Shown here: one piece after another, positions 5,765 through 8,869 of the stretch
Numbering within the stretch: position 1 is the stretch's first letter
Layout of the letters: each line of letters starts with the position of its first letter
Notes under the pieces: generated by a model
The model's database searches: none
What the model was told of the DNA's origin: nothing
The model's input: only the letters and a program-made list of their open reading frames with translations
Made by a program: the position numbers and the translations under genes
Assembly: GCA_900771325.1 (NCBI GenBank)
Contig: CAAGNN010000083.1
Span: 1 to 8,869 of the forward strand
Length of the DNA: 8,869 nt
Reading direction: 5' to 3'
Source of the DNA: Kiritimatiellia bacterium
Lineage (GTDB): Bacteria; Verrucomicrobiota; Kiritimatiellia; RFP12; DVOR01

Positions 5765-6331
5765 TCAATTCTCTTTGGCCCCGCTCCGGTAGGCTTCCAC
5801 GGCCTGCTGGAAGTGCGGTCCGTTCGCAAAGCCGCAGCACTTGAACTCCGGGCAGAAGCCGCGATAGACGCACTCGGGCACGCAGCAGGAGGCGAGCTCG
5901 GGGTTCTCCACGGCAATGGCCGCAATGAGTTGCTTCCACGCCTCGCGCGTCTCGGGCGAGGCTTGATTGCAGAGGCGCTTGCGCGAAATGTTCATAATGG
6001 CCTGGGCGTTGGCGATGCACTCGTGGGTGACGGGCGCATCCTGCCGGGCGGCATTGCGGTCCACGCCGGTGCGGTCGCTGCGCTGGGTGCTCACAAAGTG
6101 ATCGATGCCGAACTTGTGGCGCACCAAGTGGACGCTCACCCAGCTCTTGAGCCCCACCCACTTCCAGCGGAAGACCAGTTGGCGGATGGGCGAGTGCTCG
6201 GCCAGGAGGATACGCTTCTTCCAGGCCGAGGAGGGATCGCCGTTGCCGGCCTCCTTGTTGATGGTGGTGCGGGCGGCATCAGCCACATCGCGCCAGGTCG
6301 AGCGCGTGCCGTAGAACTTCAATTCGGCCAT
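5765..6331 (-). CDS. thyX: Divergent FAD-dependent thymidylate synthase (ThyX-like) with Cys-rich tail
   Basis: 188 residues. The order of ThyX landmarks is preserved: EHSPIRQLVFRWK (45-57), matching the EH..F.F segment; VRHKFGIDHFVSTQR (70-84), an RHR-X7-S signature with Lys73 in place of the second Arg and Ser81 as the serine; and NAQAIMNISRKRL (108-120) followed by ETREAW, corresponding to NAR..MNF..LR and EIR. ThyX methylates dUMP to dTMP using methylene-tetrahydrofolate and FAD/NADPH. The C-terminal part is unlike classical ThyX: cysteines at 149, 150, 154, 160, 165 and 166 could bind metal or an Fe-S cluster. The RHK variant and one-residue shift of the Arg after Ser81 mean dTMP synthase activity is not assured. 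The start follows the DUF3467-like stop by 4 bp and has only a weak ribosome site. I recall similar proteins annotated as ThyX in phages and anaerobes, but cannot verify that here. Confidence 0.78.
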   Translation of the reverse strand: MAELKFYGTRSTWRDVADAARTTINKEAGNGDPSSAWKKRILLAEHSPIRQLVFRWKWVGLKSWVSVHLVRHKFGIDHFVSTQRSDRTGVDRNAARQDAPVTHECIANAQAIMNISRKRLCNQASPETREAWKQLIAAIAVENPELASCCVPECVYRGFCPEFKCCGFANGPHFQQAVEAYRSGAKEN

Positions 6332-6335
6332 AGGC

Positions 6336-6593
6336 TTACTTCGCCTCGGGCGCGTCGCCGGGGTTCCCGCGGCGGATGAGGCCCATCTCTTCCATCTTCT
6401 GGACGATCTGCCCCATCGCCTCGTAGGTGCGCAGGAAGGCCTGCGGGGTGAGGATCAGGCGCTCGAAGGGTTTGGGCACGGGCGTCTTGTTCTCGGGGCT
6501 GGGCTGCAAGCGCATAAAGTCCATCCGGATCGTCTGCTCGAGCATGTGCACCTGGTAGACGCCGTCGGTGAAGATTTCGTTCTCAATAGCCAT
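6336..6593 (-). CDS. Small conserved protein, DUF3467-like
   Basis: 85 residues, without signal peptide, membrane segment or cysteine. The pattern is two short strands (DGVYQVHMLEQTIRMDFMRL, 10-29), a basic/proline linker, then a strand ending in RLILTPQAF (45-53), and a helix TYEAMGQIVQKMEEMGL (56-72). The IRMDF...RLILTPQ...helix order resembles DUF3467 proteins, whose function is unknown, but the match is from memory and weak in detail. The start is well supported: AAAGGA lies 8 nt upstream of the ATG, in the 20-bp gap after serC. The stop is 4 bp before the ThyX-like start, so the two are probably co-translated. The protein is predicted to be cytoplasmic. Confidence 0.72.
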   Translation of the reverse strand: MAIENEIFTDGVYQVHMLEQTIRMDFMRLQPSPENKTPVPKPFERLILTPQAFLRTYEAMGQIVQKMEEMGLIRRGNPGDAPEAK

Positions 6594-6601
6594 AACAAGG
6601 G

Positions 6602-6607
6602 TCCTTT
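6602..6607 (-). promoter_or_regulatory. Ribosome binding site of the DUF3467-like gene
   Basis: AAAGGA on the minus strand, 8 nt before the ATG at 6593. The same hexamer at a near-identical distance precedes efp and exbB. Confidence 0.6.
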
Positions 6608-6613
6608 GTGGGG

Positions 6614-7654
6614 TTATCCGTGGGTTTGCTCGAAGCCGCGCATGAAGTCCACCAGGGCTTCTACGCCGGCTTCCGGGAAAGCGTTATAGAGCGAGGCGCG
6701 CACGCCGCCCAAGGCGCGATGGCCCTTGAGCGCCACCAACCCGGCCTCCTCGGCCTTGGCCAGAAACTCGGCCTCGAGCGCGGCGGTGGGCAGACGGAAG
6801 GTGATGTTGGTGCGCGATCGTTCGGCCTTGGGCGCGAGCGGCCGCCAAAAGCCCGAGCGATCGAGCTCGGCATAGAGCTTGGCGGCCTTGCGTTCATTGC
6901 GCGCAAAAAGGGTTTCGAGCCCCTGCGCGCGCAGCCACTCGGTGGTGTGAAAGAGGGCGTCGACCGCGAAGGTGTTGGGCGTGTGGTAGAGGCCATCGGC
7001 GCGCGAGTGCTCCAGATAGCAGAAGCAGGCTGGCAGGTTCCGCCGCGCGTGGGAGAGGAACTCCTTTTCGGCCACCACCACGGCCAGCCCCGCCACGCCG
7101 AGGTTCTTCTGCGCGCCGGCATAGAAGAGGGCATAGCGACGGTAGTCGCGCGGAGCAGAGAGAATGTCGCTGCTCATATCCGCGCAGAGGGGCACCGGCG
7201 GCTGGGGGAAGTCCTCCGGCAACGCGGTCCCGGCAATGGTCTCATTCGTCGTCACGTGGGCATAGACTGCGCGCTCGTCCCAATCGCCCGGGGCGGCCAG
7301 GGAGCGCACACGCCCCACGCGTGCGGCCTGTTGGGCGGCCTTCTCGGCCCAGTAACCGCGCACCACATAGTCCGTGGCCGAGCCCTGGCGCAGGAAGTTA
7401 TAGGGCAACATCGAAAATTGTCCCGACGCCCCGCCCTGCAACAGCAGGATGGTGTACTCCTCGCCCAAGCCCAAGAGTGTGTGCAGGTTTGCCACGGTTC
7501 GCTCGAAGAGTTCGCCGTAGGCCGCTGTCCGGTGCGATACTTCCAGCACGCTGCGGCCCAGACCCTGCCAATCGACCAAATCCTCGCGCAGGCGCTCCTT
7601 GACCTCGGGCGGCACCATCGCCGGCCCGGCACAAAAGTTGTAAAGGCTCTTCAT
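6614..7654 (-). CDS. serC: Phosphoserine aminotransferase
   Basis: 346 residues, close to the usual 360. It is a class V PLP aminotransferase converting 3-phosphohydroxypyruvate and glutamate to O-phosphoserine in serine synthesis, and also acting in PLP synthesis. Recognisable segments are YNFCAGPAMVP (5-15), EVSHR (38-42), LLQGGASGQF (71-80), ADMSSDILS (158-166), AGAQKN (179-184) with Lys183 as the Schiff-base lysine, TPNTFA (225-230), RSRTNITFRLP (279-289) and KGHRALGGVRAS (310-321), whose His312/Arg313/Arg319 correspond to substrate-binding residues. His224 takes the place of the Asn usual in NTPPT. The start at 7654 overlaps the HAD stop as ATGA and has GGGAG 8 nt upstream; the open frame continues to 7990 but reads as a shadow of the HAD gene. 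serA is not in the window. Confidence 0.96.
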   Translation of the reverse strand: MKSLYNFCAGPAMVPPEVKERLREDLVDWQGLGRSVLEVSHRTAAYGELFERTVANLHTLLGLGEEYTILLLQGGASGQFSMLPYNFLRQGSATDYVVRGYWAEKAAQQAARVGRVRSLAAPGDWDERAVYAHVTTNETIAGTALPEDFPQPPVPLCADMSSDILSAPRDYRRYALFYAGAQKNLGVAGLAVVVAEKEFLSHARRNLPACFCYLEHSRADGLYHTPNTFAVDALFHTTEWLRAQGLETLFARNERKAAKLYAELDRSGFWRPLAPKAERSRTNITFRLPTAALEAEFLAKAEEAGLVALKGHRALGGVRASLYNAFPEAGVEALVDFMRGFEQTHG

Positions 7655-8505
7655 TGCTGTTGCTCCCAAGGCGGCAGGGCCGGCATTGCGGCGGCAAAGT
7701 CCCGCACCCGTTCGGCCTCCGCGTCGACCGTGTAGCGTCCGGCCAAGAAGTCCTCGTAGACCTCCCGGTTGAAGGCCTCCCACGAAGCCTCTTCCGCTCC
7801 CGGTATAATCGGATAGAAACGGCACCCAAAGGCCCGAGCGGCCTTCAAGTCCCCCAACGCATCGCCAATCATCAACACCCGATCGCGCGGGAAGCAGCCC
7901 TCGGTGAGCGCGGTAAGCTGTGCCACCTTGTCGCCCACCTCCTGCCCGGCCACCTGGCCGACAAACTCCAAGAGCCCCTGCGCCCCCCAATCCTGCCGCA
8001 GCACCTGCTCGGGCGACTGCGAGACAATCCCCGTTGCGCTCCGCCCCGCCATCCGTTTCAACGCCTCGCGCGCCCCCGCATAGGCCGGGAACTCGACCCC
8101 CGAGGCCAGGATCGACTCATTCACCCGCCGGCTCCAGGCCAGAATCTTCTCCAGCACCGGCGAAGGATGGGCGGCAATCCACCGCTCCAAGGTCTCGCCG
8201 CTCAACGGCAGCCCGCTCTCCACAAAGGCCCGCAGATCCTCCACCGGCACCTCCGGGAAGTCCGAGGCCACCCGCGCCGGATGGCGGTTGAAGAGCTGCA
8301 AGTTCAGGTAAATCGCCCGGAAGCGCGTAATCCCGCGCGTCTCGGAGTAGAGGTTCACGAAGTCCGCGCACGCGCAGTAGACCTCCCGCAACGGCTCCAG
8401 CCCCAAGGCCTCCACCATCAGCGGCTGCAAAAAGCCGTGCTGCTTGGCGGCCATCGTGTCCACCACGCATCCATCGCTATCCAATCCAACAAAGGTGGAA
8501 ACCAT
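7651..8505 (-). CDS. HAD-superfamily hydrolase (phosphatase)
   Basis: 284 residues. It is a haloacid-dehalogenase-fold, Mg-dependent phosphatase candidate. Motif I is LDSDGCVVD (8-16) with nucleophile Asp9 and acid/base Asp11; Cys13 stands where many HADs have Thr. Motif II is Ser162 (IVSQS), motif III Lys193 (GDKVAQ) and motif IV MIGDALGDLKAA (212-223) with Asp215 and Asp219. A helical cap of about 120 residues sits between motifs I and II. The start at 8505 is preferred to the upstream TTG at 8520, because GAGAGGGAG sits just before it and MVSTFVGLDSDG fits a HAD N-terminus. The gene is the first of the operon, about 26 nt downstream of a predicted transcription start. It overlaps serC by 4 nt, which makes a phosphoserine-type substrate tempting but unproven. 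Its codons end in G far more than those of the tonB end of the operon. Confidence 0.88.
   Translation of the reverse strand: MVSTFVGLDSDGCVVDTMAAKQHGFLQPLMVEALGLEPLREVYCACADFVNLYSETRGITRFRAIYLNLQLFNRHPARVASDFPEVPVEDLRAFVESGLPLSGETLERWIAAHPSPVLEKILAWSRRVNESILASGVEFPAYAGAREALKRMAGRSATGIVSQSPEQVLRQDWGAQGLLEFVGQVAGQEVGDKVAQLTALTEGCFPRDRVLMIGDALGDLKAARAFGCRFYPIIPGAEEASWEAFNREVYEDFLAGRYTVDAEAERVRDFAAAMPALPPWEQQQ
7663..7667 (-). promoter_or_regulatory. Ribosome binding site of serC, inside the HAD gene
   Basis: GGGAG on the minus strand lies 8 nt before the serC ATG at 7654. It supports that start over the long upstream extension of the same frame. Confidence 0.6.
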
Positions 8506-8509
8506 CGCG

Positions 8510-8518
8510 CTCCCTCTC
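8510..8518 (-). promoter_or_regulatory. Ribosome binding site of the HAD gene
   Basis: GAGAGGGAG on the minus strand lies 4-7 nt before the ATG at 8505, depending on which part pairs with 16S rRNA. It decides in favour of that ATG over the TTG at 8520. Confidence 0.6.
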
Positions 8519-8537
8519 AAAAAGACGAACGCCGCTC

Positions 8538-8566
8538 ATTATAGCACAACCCGTCCCCCCGCGCAG
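8538..8566 (-). promoter_or_regulatory. Putative operon promoter (extended -10)
   Basis: Minus strand: a perfect TATAAT (8543-8538) preceded directly by TGC gives an extended -10. The -35 position 17 bp upstream (8566-8561, CTGCGC) is poor, as is common for extended -10 promoters. The expected start near 8531 leaves a leader of about 26 nt with a GGGAG/GAGAGG ribosome site before the HAD ATG. This is the only good promoter I see for the eleven genes down to 268. Confidence 0.65.
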
Positions 8567-8603
8567 AAGGGTCGCTTAGGTTGGGAGTGGCTGTGCGAGA
8601 AGC

Positions 8604-8869
8604 CTATAACGCCTCGGCGGCGGCATCGATGAGGCGGTGGGTCCTCGGGTCGAAGGCCAGGCCAATGGCGTAGAGCGGGAGGCCGTGGCTGCGGAAGGGC
8701 TCGGCGTAGCCGCGCTCGCGGATTTGCGCTAGGGCGGAGGCGGCATCGTGCTTGCCATCGCGGTTGACCTTCAACTCGAAGATGAAGATGGCCTCTTCGT
8801 CCACAAAGACGAGGTCGGGCCGCGCGCCGGCCTGCTGCCGCTCGAAGCAGACCTTGAGATTGGAGAAGC
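8604..8869 (-). CDS. PD-(D/E)XK nuclease-domain protein (DUF1703/PDDEXK_9-like), C-terminal fragment
   Basis: The frame is open from the window edge to a TAG at 8606-8604, giving the last 87 residues. No start lies in the window; the GTG at 8804 is internal, because similarity continues upstream of it. The fragment carries the nuclease core ARPDLVF followed by IFIFELKVN, giving the Asp and the Glu-X-Lys of a PD-(D/E)XK site. It is followed by ALAQIRERGYAEPF, the characteristic sequence of DUF1703 domains. These domains normally sit at the C-terminus of proteins that begin with an AAA-ATPase-like domain, common in Bacteroidota, Lentisphaerota and relatives. Their biological role is not established; defence or mobile-element links have been suggested. 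The gene ends 98 bp before the HAD start, without a clear terminator. Confidence 0.8.
   Translation of the reverse strand, partial: FSNLKVCFERQQAGARPDLVFVDEEAIFIFELKVNRDGKHDAASALAQIRERGYAEPFRSHGLPLYAIGLAFDPRTHRLIDAAAEAL

Noticed and set aside
7804..7809. Plus-strand TATAAT inside the HAD gene as an antisense promoter
   Set aside because: No -35-like sequence 16-18 bp upstream, no TG extension and no plus-strand gene to drive; TATAAT occurs here by chance.
7654..8544. 296-codon plus-strand open frame opposite the HAD gene
   Set aside because: Arg/His/Pro/Leu-rich translation without motifs. The minus-strand HAD has all four catalytic motifs.
8506..8603. Terminator for the nuclease gene
   Set aside because: Only a 4-bp ACCC/GGGT pairing with a long loop is visible, and no U-run.
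1..8869. CRISPR array, tRNA, IS element, attachment site or replication origin
   Set aside because: No regularly spaced repeats, cloverleaf, transposase, terminal inverted repeats or DnaA-box cluster were seen on either strand by eye.

Overview
This GC-rich window (8,869 bp) is almost wall-to-wall coding, and every gene I can support lies on the minus strand, so transcription runs from high to low coordinates. The gene set (ExbB/ExbD/TonB, a type II secretion pseudopilin, a gingipain-like secreted peptidase) points to a diderm bacterium. An EF-P of the arginine-loop type, a HAD hydrolase with a DSDGC motif, a ThyX-like enzyme and a DUF1703-type PD-(D/E)XK nuclease fit the PVC/Verrucomicrobiota-Kiritimatiellota-Lentisphaerota neighbourhood best. 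That placement is inference from protein flavour, not from a marker gene.

Layout in transcription order. (1) 8869-8604: C-terminal end of a PD-(D/E)XK nuclease-domain protein, cut by the window edge. (2) 8603-8506: intergenic, with a clear extended -10 promoter. (3) 8505-268: eleven genes with gaps of at most 21 bp or short overlaps, apparently one operon: HAD hydrolase, serC, DUF3467-like small protein, ThyX-like enzyme, EF-P, Mrp/Nbp35-type Fe-S carrier, secreted caspase-fold (C25-like) peptidase, exbB, exbD, tonB, oligopeptide ABC-transporter ATPase. (4) 267-208: short intergenic with a second promoter-like sequence. (5) 207-1: N-terminus of a GspK-like minor pseudopilin, cut by the other edge.

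The first half of the operon is house-keeping: serine/PLP metabolism, nucleotide metabolism, translation of polyproline stretches and Fe-S cluster delivery. The second half is envelope-directed: an exported peptidase followed, with overlapping stop/start codons at every junction, by a complete TonB energising complex and a lone peptide-transport ATPase. The most interesting reading is that proteolysis outside the inner membrane, TonB-powered outer-membrane uptake and ATP-driven peptide import are translated together. No TonB-dependent receptor, permease or binding protein lies in the window, so this remains a hypothesis.

No tRNA, rRNA, CRISPR array, insertion sequence or convincing intrinsic terminator was seen. 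There is no gene-free stretch longer than about 100 bp.
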